Source of the DNA: Microvirga lotononidis
GTDB taxonomy: Bacteria; Pseudomonadota; Alphaproteobacteria; Rhizobiales; Beijerinckiaceae
Reading direction: 5' to 3'
Assembly (NCBI RefSeq): GCF_034627025.1
Contig: NZ_CP141048.1
Coordinates: forward strand, 2,244,001-2,308,000
Length of the DNA: 64,000 nucleotides
Position 1 is the stretch's first letter. Every line of letters starts with the position of its first letter. The translations under genes were made by a program, and so were the position numbers. The notes beneath the pieces are model-generated. The model was not told where the DNA came from, searched no databases, and saw only the letters and a program-made list of their open reading frames with translations. Below are positions 29,802 to 38,085 of this stretch, piece by piece.

Positions 29802-30581
29802 ATGGAAACAGGATTGAACGGAAAGCGCGCACTCGTTCTCGGCGCGAGCAAGGGGCTGGGCTTCGGCATCGCCCAAGGCCTTGCGGAGGAGGGCGCGCGC
29901 GTCGCCATCGCCAGCCGCACGTTGGAGGGCTCGAAGGCTGCCGCCGACAAGATCGGCAGGGATGTCCTTCCCTTCATCTGCGATACCGGCAAGGTCGATC
30001 AGGTCGACGCGCTGGTGAAGGATGTGACGGCCGCTCTCGGTGGCGTGGACATTCTCGTGCTCAACAGCGGCGGCCCGCCGCCCGGCAAGGCCCAGGGTGT
30101 GTCGTCCGACCAGTGGCGCCAGTCCTTCGAGGCCATGTTCGTCAATCTCGTGCGGATCGCCGACCAGCTTCTTCCCGGCATGATCGAGCGCAAGTTCGGC
30201 CGCATCATTTCCGTGATCTCCTCCGGGGTGATCCAGCCGATCCCGAACCTCGCCATCTCGAATGCCATCCGGCCGGCACTGGTGGGGTGGGGCAAGACGC
30301 TGGCGAGCGAAGTGGCCTCCGCGGGCGTGACCGTGAACGCCATCGCGCCGGGCCGCATCGCCACCGATCGCCTGAAGCAGCTCGATGCCGCCAATGCGGA
30401 GCGCACCGGCCGATCCGTCGAGGACGTGGCTGCTGCGGCGCGCGCCGGCATCCCGGCGGGCCGCTACGGCGAGATCGAGGAGTTCGCGGCCGCGGCTGTC
30501 TTCCTCGCAAGCGAGAAGGCCTCGTTCATGACGGGCTCGATCCTGCGCGTCGACGGCGGGCAGATCTCGTCCACGACCTGA
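29802..30581 (+). CDS. SDR family oxidoreductase
   Basis: 259 residues, ATG preceded by AGGGGAG. Rossmann motif LGASKGLGFGIAQGLAEEG near 14-32, NSGGPPPGKAQG near 83-94 (variant of NAG), Ser in SVISSGVIQPIPNLAISN. The usual Tyr-x3-Lys is not obvious: the equivalent stretch reads NLAISNAIRPALVGWGKTLA, so it belongs to the divergent SDR group with atypical active site. Forms a pair with the DapA-like gene. Product unknown. Confidence 0.88.
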   Translation: METGLNGKRALVLGASKGLGFGIAQGLAEEGARVAIASRTLEGSKAAADKIGRDVLPFICDTGKVDQVDALVKDVTAALGGVDILVLNSGGPPPGKAQGVSSDQWRQSFEAMFVNLVRIADQLLPGMIERKFGRIISVISSGVIQPIPNLAISNAIRPALVGWGKTLASEVASAGVTVNAIAPGRIATDRLKQLDAANAERTGRSVEDVAAAARAGIPAGRYGEIEEFAAAAVFLASEKASFMTGSILRVDGGQISSTT

Positions 30582-30595
30582 TACCGACAATGTTC

Positions 30596-30621
30596 AGGTG
30601 AGGCGGCCATCCGCCTCACCT
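30596..30621. terminator. Bidirectional hairpin between convergent genes
   Basis: Perfect 11-bp stem AGGTGAGGCGG (30596-30606) / CCGCCTCACCT (30611-30621) with a CCAT loop, between the SDR stop and the chrA stop. Confidence 0.7.
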
Positions 30622-30628
30622 CATTCGA

Positions 30629-32026
30629 TCAAGTGATGATTCCCGCCCCATAGAGAGCTATTCCCGCCGCCGATGTCGCGGCAAGCGTCGGCAGCATGCC
30701 GACATGGAAGCGGAACATGGCGAGGACGGCAGCGCCCGAGAGCAGCAGCGCCCAGAGGTTGACGCTGTCCCATACCGGGGCATCGAAACGGAGCGGTCCC
30801 CACGTCACGCTTTGGACGGTGCCGAAGATCGTATGGATGCCGAACCAGATCGCCAGATTCAGGATCACGCCGACCACGGCGGCCGTGATGGCCGAGAGGG
30901 CTCCGCTCAGAGCCCGGTTGCCGCGCATGACCTCGATGTAGGGAGCGCCGAGGAAGATCCAGAGAAAGCACGGCGCGAAGGTCACCCATGTGGTGAGAAG
31001 GCCGCCCAGGGTGCCGGCCAGCAGCGGATCGAGCGAGCCGGCGTTCCGGAAGGCCGCCATGAAGCCCACGAATTGCAGCACCATGATCAACGGCCCGGGC
31101 GTCGTCTCGGCCATGCCGAGACCATCGAGCATCTCGCCGGGCCGCAGCCAGCCATAGGTGTCCACCGCCTGCTGCGCCACATAGGCCAGAACGGCATAGG
31201 CGCCGCCGAAGGTGACCATCGCCATCTTGGAGAAGAAGACCGCGATCTGGCTGAAGACGTCGGCTCTGCCGAGGAAGAGCAAGAGCATCAGGACCGGCAC
31301 GAGCCAGAGCGTCAGCCAGATCGCCGCCACATGCAGGCTTCGTCTCGCGTTCGGCGCGGCATGGGCAGGAAGATCCTCGCCCAGGAGGTCTCCATGGCTC
31401 CCTGAGCCGTTGCCGTTGCCGCCCGGCTGGAACTGCGGAAGACCCGCTCGACCGCCGAAGAAGCCGATCAGGCCGGCTGCGAACACGATGAGCGGGAAGG
31501 GCGCGCCGAGGAAGAAGATCGCCACGAAGGCCGCCGCGGCGATGCCGATCAGGAGGCGGTTCTTGAGGGCCCGCCTGCCGATCCTCAGCACCGCTTCGAG
31601 CACGATGGCGAGCACGGCGGCCTTCAGGCCGAAGAAGAGCGCCGCGACGATGCCGATCTTGCCGTAGAGAGCATAGATCCAGCTCAATCCCATGATGGCC
31701 ACGACGCCGGGCAGGATGAACAATCCGCCCGCCATGAGGCCGCCGAGGGTGCGGTGCATGAGCCAGCCCACATAGGTAGCGAGCTGCTGCGCCTCAGGCC
31801 CCGGCAGCAGCATGCAGTAATTGAGGGCATGGAGAAAGCGGTTCTCGGAGATCCAGCGCTTTTCCTCGACCAGGATCCGATGCATCACCGCGATCTGCCC
31901 GGCGGGGCCGCCGAAGCTCAAGGCCGCGACCCGCAGCCAGACGCGAAAGGCCTCGCCCAGCGAGACGCCATGGCTCGGTGAAACGTGAGCGATGCGCGCG
32001 CCCGAGTTCTGTTCTGTATCCGTCAC
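30629..32026 (-). CDS. chrA: Chromate transporter, ChrA family
   Basis: 465 residues from the GTG at 32026, which lies 1 nt beyond the stop of the rhodanese-ChrB gene; longer starts would be buried in that gene. Two homologous chromate-transporter halves are visible: LRVAALSFGGPAGQIAVMHR ... LLPGPEAQQLATYVGWLMHR in the first, KMAMVTFGGAYAVLAYVAQQ ... TTPGPLIMVLQFVGFMAAF in the second, about ten helices in all. The long two-domain form expels chromate. Co-transcribed with the ChrB-type gene. Confidence 0.93.
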   Translation of the reverse strand: MTDTEQNSGARIAHVSPSHGVSLGEAFRVWLRVAALSFGGPAGQIAVMHRILVEEKRWISENRFLHALNYCMLLPGPEAQQLATYVGWLMHRTLGGLMAGGLFILPGVVAIMGLSWIYALYGKIGIVAALFFGLKAAVLAIVLEAVLRIGRRALKNRLLIGIAAAAFVAIFFLGAPFPLIVFAAGLIGFFGGRAGLPQFQPGGNGNGSGSHGDLLGEDLPAHAAPNARRSLHVAAIWLTLWLVPVLMLLLFLGRADVFSQIAVFFSKMAMVTFGGAYAVLAYVAQQAVDTYGWLRPGEMLDGLGMAETTPGPLIMVLQFVGFMAAFRNAGSLDPLLAGTLGGLLTTWVTFAPCFLWIFLGAPYIEVMRGNRALSGALSAITAAVVGVILNLAIWFGIHTIFGTVQSVTWGPLRFDAPVWDSVNLWALLLSGAAVLAMFRFHVGMLPTLAATSAAGIALYGAGIIT

Positions 32027-32027
32027 G

Positions 32028-32852
32028 TCAGGCTCCCGGCTTCTTCGAGGGCCAGTTGTGTGTCTCGTCGGTCGCATCTCGGCACCACCGATAGAAGGCA
32101 TCGTAGAGCAGGAGCCCGGCTTCGAGCTGCGTGAGATCATCCGTATACATCCGGGACAACCCCAACGAAGCAGCGAGCAGGCCGGGAGCTTCTGGCGCGA
32201 GGTCGAGCCGCGCCGTGTCGGCTCCTCTTACGATGGTGGCGAGCCGCTTCAGAGGCTCGGTCGAAAGGCCGAACTCCTCGACCATGACGTCGAAGGTGCA
32301 CAACTCGCCACGGTGGCTCCAGAAAACACCGTCGCCTTCGATGTCGAAAGGCGTGGCTGAAAAGCGCTCCGCTACTCCCTGAACTTCCGACGTGGGGACG
32401 AACAGGAAGATGGCATTGCGGTCGACGAAGCGGCGGATCAGCCAGGGACAGGCGATCCGGTCGATCTTGGGCCGGGAACGGGTGACCCAGATTGTCCGTC
32501 CTTCACGATCACGAGGGGGGATCCGGCTGGCCGGTACCATGGGCAAACCGGCCTCTGCCCAGGCCTGTGTTCCACCTTCCAGGGAATCGGCCGACAATCC
32601 CGCATGGCGCAGCCAAGCGGCCGCCCCATGGCTGAGCTTCAGGCCTTTCTGACAGATCACGACGGCAGACTGACCATCTGGCTCAGGAGGCCAATCGGCG
32701 ACGGTTTCGAATGATCGGCGCCTGGAGCCGGGTACTAGACGAGGGTCGTCGTCGAAGTCCTCATCGGTGCGCACATCGATGAGGAGAGGGCATTTCGGCG
32801 TGCCGATAAGGCGCGCGAGTTTTTCAGGAGAGATGGTGTTGAATGACGACAT
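32028..32852 (-). CDS. Rhodanese domain fused to ChrB-type chromate resistance domain
   Basis: 274 residues. The N-terminal third is a rhodanese domain (LLIDVRTDEDFDDDPRLVPG, catalytic Cys in VVICQKGLKLSHGAA, GGTQAWAEAGLP). From about residue 118 a ChrB C-terminal domain follows (WVTRSRPKIDRIACPWLIRRF, FDIEGDGVFWSHRGELCTFD). ChrB is linked to chromate sensing and resistance next to chrA, and this gene immediately precedes chrA. The rhodanese part suggests thiol or sulfur chemistry linked to chromate. Role inferred from context. Confidence 0.9.
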   Translation of the reverse strand: MSSFNTISPEKLARLIGTPKCPLLIDVRTDEDFDDDPRLVPGSRRRSFETVADWPPEPDGQSAVVICQKGLKLSHGAAAWLRHAGLSADSLEGGTQAWAEAGLPMVPASRIPPRDREGRTIWVTRSRPKIDRIACPWLIRRFVDRNAIFLFVPTSEVQGVAERFSATPFDIEGDGVFWSHRGELCTFDVMVEEFGLSTEPLKRLATIVRGADTARLDLAPEAPGLLAASLGLSRMYTDDLTQLEAGLLLYDAFYRWCRDATDETHNWPSKKPGA

Positions 32853-32985
32853 GGGTGCATCCGTAATGGTTCAGAGCGGATGCGATGCTTGGGCATGTCG
32901 CCTCGTGGGGAGATCGCAATCCCCATGAAGCATATTCCATACTTCTACCAAGGGTTTGTCAACCAGCCTGCATCCGGCGCTCTCG

Positions 32986-33774
32986 TCAGAATTCCTCATC
33001 GGGCTTCCGTTCCAGCGTCTGCACGACGAGGCCGTTGTCGATGAGGGTCTTCCACACATCCTCCGCAGTCTCGGCGAAGTTCACGAGCTTGCGATCCTGC
33101 TCGCTCACCATGCCGTGTGCGAGCAGCGCATCGAACTTGATGACGGATTGCCAGTAATCGTGGTCGAACAGGACGATCGGCAGGGGAGGCGCCTTGCCGG
33201 TCTGGCGCAGGGTCAGGAGCTCGAACAATTCATCGAGGGTGCCGAAGCCGCCGGGGAACACCACCAGGGCATTGGCCCGCATCGCCAGGTGCATCTTGCG
33301 CATGGCGAAGTAGTGGAAGCGGAACGTCAGATCCGGGGTCGAATAGGCATTGGGCTCCTGCTCGTGCGGCAAGGTGATGTTGAAGCCGATGGATGGGGCG
33401 CCGGCGTCGAAGGCTCCTCTGTTCGCGGCCTCCATGATGCCGGGGCCACCGCCGGTGGCGATCACGTTGTCCCGCTTGCCGCCATTGTCGGTCAGCGCGC
33501 CGCCGCGCTGCGATGCAAGGGCTCCGAAGGCGCGCGCTTCACTGTACCAGAAAGGATGCTTTCCAGGACCGTTCTCCCGCACGCGTGCGCTGCCGAAAAC
33601 CACGATGGTGGAGCGCACGCCCCAGATCCGCAGGTTTTCCTCGGCCTTGGCGTATTCCAGCATGAACCGGACGCCTCGCATGGAATCGCCCAGGAGAAAA
33701 TCCTGATCCATCGCCGCCAGCCGATAGGACGGCGAGGCGATGTTGGCGGCGTTCGAAGGCTTGGCGTCGTTCAT
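32986..33774 (-). CDS. LOG family protein (TIGR00730-type nucleotide phosphoribohydrolase)
   Basis: 262 residues from ATG 33774, which has AAGGAG eight bases upstream. Family motifs are clear: GSARVRENG, VIATGGGPGIMEAANRGAFDAG and VVFPGGFGTLDELFELLTL. The LOG fold with PGGxGTxxE hydrolyses nucleoside 5'-monophosphates, releasing base and ribose-5-phosphate; plant and some bacterial members activate cytokinins. The length fits the larger bacterial subgroup. Monocistronic. Confidence 0.92.
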   Translation of the reverse strand: MNDAKPSNAANIASPSYRLAAMDQDFLLGDSMRGVRFMLEYAKAEENLRIWGVRSTIVVFGSARVRENGPGKHPFWYSEARAFGALASQRGGALTDNGGKRDNVIATGGGPGIMEAANRGAFDAGAPSIGFNITLPHEQEPNAYSTPDLTFRFHYFAMRKMHLAMRANALVVFPGGFGTLDELFELLTLRQTGKAPPLPIVLFDHDYWQSVIKFDALLAHGMVSEQDRKLVNFAETAEDVWKTLIDNGLVVQTLERKPDEEF

Positions 33775-34145
33775 GAAGGAGGCTCCTTTGACTCGAGGAC
33801 CTGCACAAAGCACACTTTCAAGGCCGGGTTAACTCTCCGCCGTCCGGACGGGTCCGCAAGGCGGCTCGCCGACCGCGGCAGGATCCTGCGAGCCGCCGCG
33901 CCGAAACCCTGATGCGAAGCGAAAATCGAGGGGGGCCGCGCTTTCACCGCTCGAAGCTGGAGAAAGTCATTTTCCCTATAGCCCCTCGCGCCCCGGCGGT
34001 TATATCAAGGACGCACAGCGCATCGTGTGGGCCTCCGGCTCCGCACCGGACCATGCGCTCGTCATAAGGAAGGGCAACGGACCCGTAGGGCCCGTGCTCC
34101 GGGGAAACGACTCTGAACAGCAAAACGGAAAGCGAGCGCCAGCCG
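33775..34145. other. Divergent intergenic region
   Basis: 371 bases between the LOG gene and the XylX-like gene without a supported coding region. It holds a 10-bp stem GGCGGCTCGC (33860-33869) / GCGAGCCGCC (33888-33897) with an 18-nt loop, which may end upstream transcription or form a leader structure. Promoters for both flanking genes must lie here; none was identified confidently. Confidence 0.5.
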
Positions 34146-35342
34146 ATGGACCATCTGTCTTCGACGAACATAGCCCGAATTCTGCCGACGGATGGATTCC
34201 AAGGCGCCCTTGTCGGACGTGTCTGGCGCCCCGGCATCGGGCCCTCGGTCGTGGCGGTGCGGGAAGACGGCCTCTTCGATATCTCCGCCACCTGCGCCAC
34301 CGTCAGCGGCTTGGCCGCTCTGGACGATCCGGCGGGCGTCCTGAAGGCCGCCAAGGGCGAGCCGGTCGGATCCCTCGAGGACATTGCCGGCAACACGTCC
34401 CCCGATCGTCGGGATCCGGCGAAGCCCTGGCTGCTCGCTCCCATCGACCTCCAGGTCGTCAAGGCGGCCGGCGTCACCTTCGCGGTCTCGATGCTGGAGC
34501 GCGTCATCGAGGAGCGGGCCCGAGGCGATGCCAGCGCGGCTGCCGCCATCCGGACCGAGGTTCTGCGCCTCGTCGGCGATGACCTGAGCCGGCTCAAGCC
34601 GGGCTCGCCCGAGGCCATGGCCCTGAAGGAGGTGCTCGTCGCGCAAGGGGCCTGGAGCCAGTATCTCGAAGTAGGCATCGGTCCGGACGCGGAGGTCTTC
34701 ACCAAGGCTCCGACGCTCTCTTCCGTCGGGACGTTCATGGATGCGGGCCTGCATCCCAAATCCACGTGGAACAATCCCGAGCCCGAGGTGGTGATCATCG
34801 TCACCGCCGAAGGCAGGATCGTCGGAGCCACCCTGGGCAACGACGTGAACCTGCGCGATTTCGAGGGACGCTCTGCGCTGCTTCTCTCGAAGGCCAAGGA
34901 CAACAACGCATCCTGCTCGGTCGGCCCGTTCATCCGGTTCTTCGACGAGACGTTCTCCCTTGACGATGTCCGCCGGACCAATGTGACGCTGACCGTTGAA
35001 GGTGAGGATGGGTTCAAGCTCGAGGGCTCGTCGTCGATCACCAAGATCAGCCGCGATCCCGAGGATCTCGTCGCGCAGACCGTCGGTCCTCACCATCAGT
35101 ACCCGGACGGTTTCGCCCTCTTCCTTGGAACGATGTTCGCTCCCACGCAGGACCGCGATGATGCCGGCATGGGCTTCACGCATAAGCGCGGCGACATCGT
35201 CACCATTGCGGCTCCCAAGCTTGGAGCGCTCGTGAACCGCATGAAGCCGAGCTCCGAATGCGAGCCCTGGACCTTCGGCATCGGCGCTCTCATGTCCAAC
35301 CTGGCCCAGCGGGGCCTCATCAACACCAGACAGGCAGGTTAA
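34146..35342 (+). CDS. Fumarylacetoacetate hydrolase family protein, XylX-like 2-keto-3-deoxy-sugar-acid dehydratase
   Basis: 398 residues. The FAH-fold C-terminal domain shows the metal-binding pattern EPEVVIIVTAEGRIVGATLG followed by NDVNLRDFEGRS and KAKDNNASCSVGPF. The length and pairing with a ketoglutarate semialdehyde dehydrogenase match Caulobacter XylX, which dehydrates 2-keto-3-deoxyxylonate to alpha-ketoglutarate semialdehyde. The next gene overlaps by one base (TAATG). A different pentonate or hexarate-derived keto acid is equally possible. Confidence 0.87.
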   Translation: MDHLSSTNIARILPTDGFQGALVGRVWRPGIGPSVVAVREDGLFDISATCATVSGLAALDDPAGVLKAAKGEPVGSLEDIAGNTSPDRRDPAKPWLLAPIDLQVVKAAGVTFAVSMLERVIEERARGDASAAAAIRTEVLRLVGDDLSRLKPGSPEAMALKEVLVAQGAWSQYLEVGIGPDAEVFTKAPTLSSVGTFMDAGLHPKSTWNNPEPEVVIIVTAEGRIVGATLGNDVNLRDFEGRSALLLSKAKDNNASCSVGPFIRFFDETFSLDDVRRTNVTLTVEGEDGFKLEGSSSITKISRDPEDLVAQTVGPHHQYPDGFALFLGTMFAPTQDRDDAGMGFTHKRGDIVTIAAPKLGALVNRMKPSSECEPWTFGIGALMSNLAQRGLINTRQAG

Positions 35343-36820
35343 TGATGACGAAGAACTATATTGCGGGCGAATGGATCTCGGCCACGGAAGCCTCGGCCAA
35401 CATCAACCCGTCGAACACCAACGACGTGGTCGGTGAATATGCCCGCGCTTCGGCTGCGGAAGCCGAGCGCGCCATTGCCGCCGCCTACGACGCCTTCCCG
35501 GCCTGGTCGCGGTCCTCGATCCAGCAGCGCCACGACATCCTCAAGGCGGTGGGCGACGAGATCCTGGCCCGCAAGGAGGAGCTCGGCCGCCTGCTGTCGC
35601 GCGAGGAGGGCAAGACCCTGCCGGAAGGCATCGGCGAGGTCACGCGCGCCGGTCAGATCTTCCTGTTCTTCTCCGGCGAGTGCCTGCGCATGGCCGGCGA
35701 GAAGGTTCCGTCCGTCCGTCCGTTCATCGACGTGGAGATCACCCGCGAGCCCGTAGGCGTCGTCGGCCTGATCACGCCATGGAACTTCCCGATCGCGATC
35801 CCGGCCTGGAAGATCGCGCCGGCGCTCGCCTACGGCAACACGGTGGTGTTCAAGCCGGCCGACCTCGTGCCGGGCTCGGCCCACGCGCTCTCCGAGATCA
35901 TCATTCGGGCCGGCGTGCCGGCCGGCGTGTTCAATCTGGTCATGGGCCGCGGCTCGGTGGTCGGCGAGGCCATGCTGAAAAGCCCCAAGGTGTCGGCGAT
36001 CTCCTTCACCGGCTCCGTGCCCACGGGCCGCAAGGTGGCCCAGACCTGCATCACGGCCGAACCCATGAAGAAGGTCCAGCTGGAGATGGGCGGCAAGAAC
36101 CCGATGGTGGTGCTCGACGACGCCGACCTGAAGGTGGCCGTGGAATGCGCGGTCAACAGCGCGTTCTTCTCCACCGGCCAGCGCTGCACCGCTTCCTCGC
36201 GGCTGATCGTCACCGAGGGCATTCACGATCGATTCGTCGCCGCCATGCAGGAGCGCATGCAGGGGCTCGTCATCGACGATGCCCTGAAGGCCGGCACGCA
36301 TATCGGCCCGGTCGTCGACCAGAGCCAGCTCGACCAGGATCTGAAGTACATCCGCATCGGTCAGGAGGAGGGCGCCAAGCTGGTGGCCGGTGGCGAACTC
36401 CTGAAGCGCGATGCACCCGGTTTCTATCTCGCGCCGGCTTTGTTCACCGAGGTGAGCAACCAGATGCGGGTGGCCCGCGAGGAGATCTTCGGCCCGGTGG
36501 CGACCGTCACGCGCGCGAAGGACTACGACGAGGCGCTTGAACTGGCCAACGATACCCCGTTCGGCCTGTCGTCCGGCATCTGCACCACCAGCCTGAAATA
36601 CGCCTCGCACTTCAAGCGCAATGCGGAAGCCGGCATGGTGATGGTGAACCTGCCGACGGCGGGCGTCGACTACCATGTGCCGTTCGGCGGCCGCAAAGGT
36701 TCGTCCTATGGACCGCGCGAGCAGGGCCGCTATGCGGAGGAGTTCTACACCACGGTGAAGACCGCCTATACCTTCGACGGCAATGGTCCCTACGTGCCGA
36801 AGACGAAGGGCAGCGAGTAG
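35342..36820 (+). CDS. Alpha-ketoglutarate semialdehyde dehydrogenase-type aldehyde dehydrogenase
   Basis: 492 residues; the frame is open upstream, but ATG 35342 overlapping the previous stop is the natural start (MMTKNYIAGEWISATEASAN). Aldehyde dehydrogenase motifs: GLITPWNFPIAIPAWKIAPA, catalytic Glu in QLEMGGKNPMVVLDD, catalytic Cys in FFSTGQRCTASSRL, and REEIFGPVATV. Coupled to the XylX-like dehydratase, it should oxidise alpha-ketoglutarate semialdehyde to alpha-ketoglutarate. No sugar dehydrogenase or sugar-acid dehydratase is adjacent. Confidence 0.92.
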   Translation: MMTKNYIAGEWISATEASANINPSNTNDVVGEYARASAAEAERAIAAAYDAFPAWSRSSIQQRHDILKAVGDEILARKEELGRLLSREEGKTLPEGIGEVTRAGQIFLFFSGECLRMAGEKVPSVRPFIDVEITREPVGVVGLITPWNFPIAIPAWKIAPALAYGNTVVFKPADLVPGSAHALSEIIIRAGVPAGVFNLVMGRGSVVGEAMLKSPKVSAISFTGSVPTGRKVAQTCITAEPMKKVQLEMGGKNPMVVLDDADLKVAVECAVNSAFFSTGQRCTASSRLIVTEGIHDRFVAAMQERMQGLVIDDALKAGTHIGPVVDQSQLDQDLKYIRIGQEEGAKLVAGGELLKRDAPGFYLAPALFTEVSNQMRVAREEIFGPVATVTRAKDYDEALELANDTPFGLSSGICTTSLKYASHFKRNAEAGMVMVNLPTAGVDYHVPFGGRKGSSYGPREQGRYAEEFYTTVKTAYTFDGNGPYVPKTKGSE

Positions 36821-36842
36821 CACTGTTACGATCGTGCGTCTC

Positions 36843-36881
36843 ATGGCCTCGGCATCTCCATCGACGAGATGCCGAGGCCAT
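36843..36881 (+). terminator. Strong terminator hairpin after the semialdehyde dehydrogenase gene
   Basis: 16-bp perfect stem: ATGGCCTCGGCATCTC (36843-36858) / GAGATGCCGAGGCCAT (36866-36881), 7-nt loop, 22 nt after the stop codon. No long T-run follows. Confidence 0.75.
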
Positions 36882-37235
36882 TAACTTATGTGATGGTTGA
36901 ATGTTGATACGATGGCATCTTCTTCCGCGGCGAAGCGGGATCGTTTCTAGTTTGAGTGCATTGCCGATGCTCCATCCGGAGCAGCGTTAACTTTATCGAC
37001 AAAACTCAGGCAGCTTTTGGCTCAATGCATTGAACTTTGCCATGGGAACGCCATCATAGGCTATCAAGAGAACCGGTACTTACAGGCTCGAACTCCTGCA
37101 GTGGTAAACGTTGTTGCGTTCAATTCCGGGCTAACTGGCGTGGAAGACTGAATTGCAATTTCGTTCTATTGAGAATGGATGCTGCTAGTTCTGCGAGCCG
37201 GTGAGCGGCACTCCTTCAATAGTAGAGAACTTAAT
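36882..37235. other. AT-rich intergenic region
   Basis: About 350 bases of lower GC content than its neighbours, with no supported gene. It likely contains the promoter of the CYTH-like gene. A GGAAC at 37048 has no matching -10 TT at EcfG spacing. An alternative in-frame start for the next gene (37179) lies inside it. Confidence 0.5.
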
Positions 37236-38024
37236 ATGGTTACTTCCAGACGTTATCTTATTGCTTCTTCGCTTGCGCGTCTGATCCGCAAGGAGCGGGG
37301 AGGCAATCGTGTCACGGAAGGCCACTTCCCCAATCAGGCTGATCGCAGCTCCTTCGTGGTTGTGGAAGGCGACAAGGGTAGCCTTGTCCTGCTTCACACG
37401 GGCCCGAGCGGGCCGATCGAAGAGCGCACCGAAGTTCCGCGCGCCCATGCCGAGGCTCTTCTCGATGTCACGCCGGGCAAGCTCGACTACCTGCTCACCC
37501 ATCTCACCGTCGGCACACGCGACATTCAGATCGTGCGCTTCGTGACGCCGGGACCGCTGGACCTGATCTCCGTTCCGTTCGAGAGCGAGGAAGAGGCGAG
37601 AGATTTCCGCCCACTGTCCTGGTTCGGTTCGGACGTCACCACGGAAGTGGCTTATCAGAATCGTTCCATCGCCCTCGAAGGGGCGCCTCAGGCCCCCGAC
37701 GTCCCGATGTCGAACGCGGCCCTCAACAGCCTGCTCGACACGCTCGAGAACCGCTATTCCGCTCCACGCGGCTATACCCCGCACGCACCGGTGCGCAGCC
37801 CGGCGGAAGCCGGGCCAAGCCAGCGCAATGCGCCGGCGGCTCCCGCCCAGCCTAATGAGAGGGTCGCGCAGCCGCCGCAGCGGGGCGTTCTGTCCAGGCC
37901 GGCCGCCACGGCGGATGCGGATCTCGGGGATGACGAGGCCGGCGATGACAACGATCTGAACCTCAACATCGAGGACAATGTCATCCGCGAGCTGGCCCGT
38001 TCGCTCCGGCCTCAGCGTCGCTGA
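37236..38024 (+). CDS. Degenerate CYTH-like domain protein
   Basis: 262 residues from ATG 37236; ATG 37179 would add 19 residues. Residues 1-147 have the order of segments of a CYTH domain: SRRYLIAS, EGDKGSLVL, EERTEVPRAHAEALLD, and the end motif FRPLSWFGSDVTTEVAYQNR, which matches the F-x-P-W-(L/V/I)-G-x-(E)VT...Y-x-N signature of that fold. The catalytic acidic and basic residues (ExExK start, K/R and E pairs) look largely lost. Residues 150-262 are Pro/Ala-rich then acidic (GDDEAGDDND) and probably disordered. Likely a binding protein rather than an enzyme. No previous name known to me. Confidence 0.72.
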   Translation: MVTSRRYLIASSLARLIRKERGGNRVTEGHFPNQADRSSFVVVEGDKGSLVLLHTGPSGPIEERTEVPRAHAEALLDVTPGKLDYLLTHLTVGTRDIQIVRFVTPGPLDLISVPFESEEEARDFRPLSWFGSDVTTEVAYQNRSIALEGAPQAPDVPMSNAALNSLLDTLENRYSAPRGYTPHAPVRSPAEAGPSQRNAPAAPAQPNERVAQPPQRGVLSRPAATADADLGDDEAGDDNDLNLNIEDNVIRELARSLRPQRR

Positions 38025-38053
38025 TCGTCGATTCAATCCCTCGTTCGGACCAG

Positions 38054-38085
38054 AGCCTGCGCCATTCGTGTGGCGCAGGCTTTTT
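38054..38085 (+). terminator. Rho-independent terminator
   Basis: Stem GCCTGCGCCA (38055-38064) / TGGCGCAGGC (38071-38080), loop TTCGTG, then TTTTT (38081-38085). Ends the CYTH-like gene and lies just before the convergent transglycosylase stop at 38085. Confidence 0.88.
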
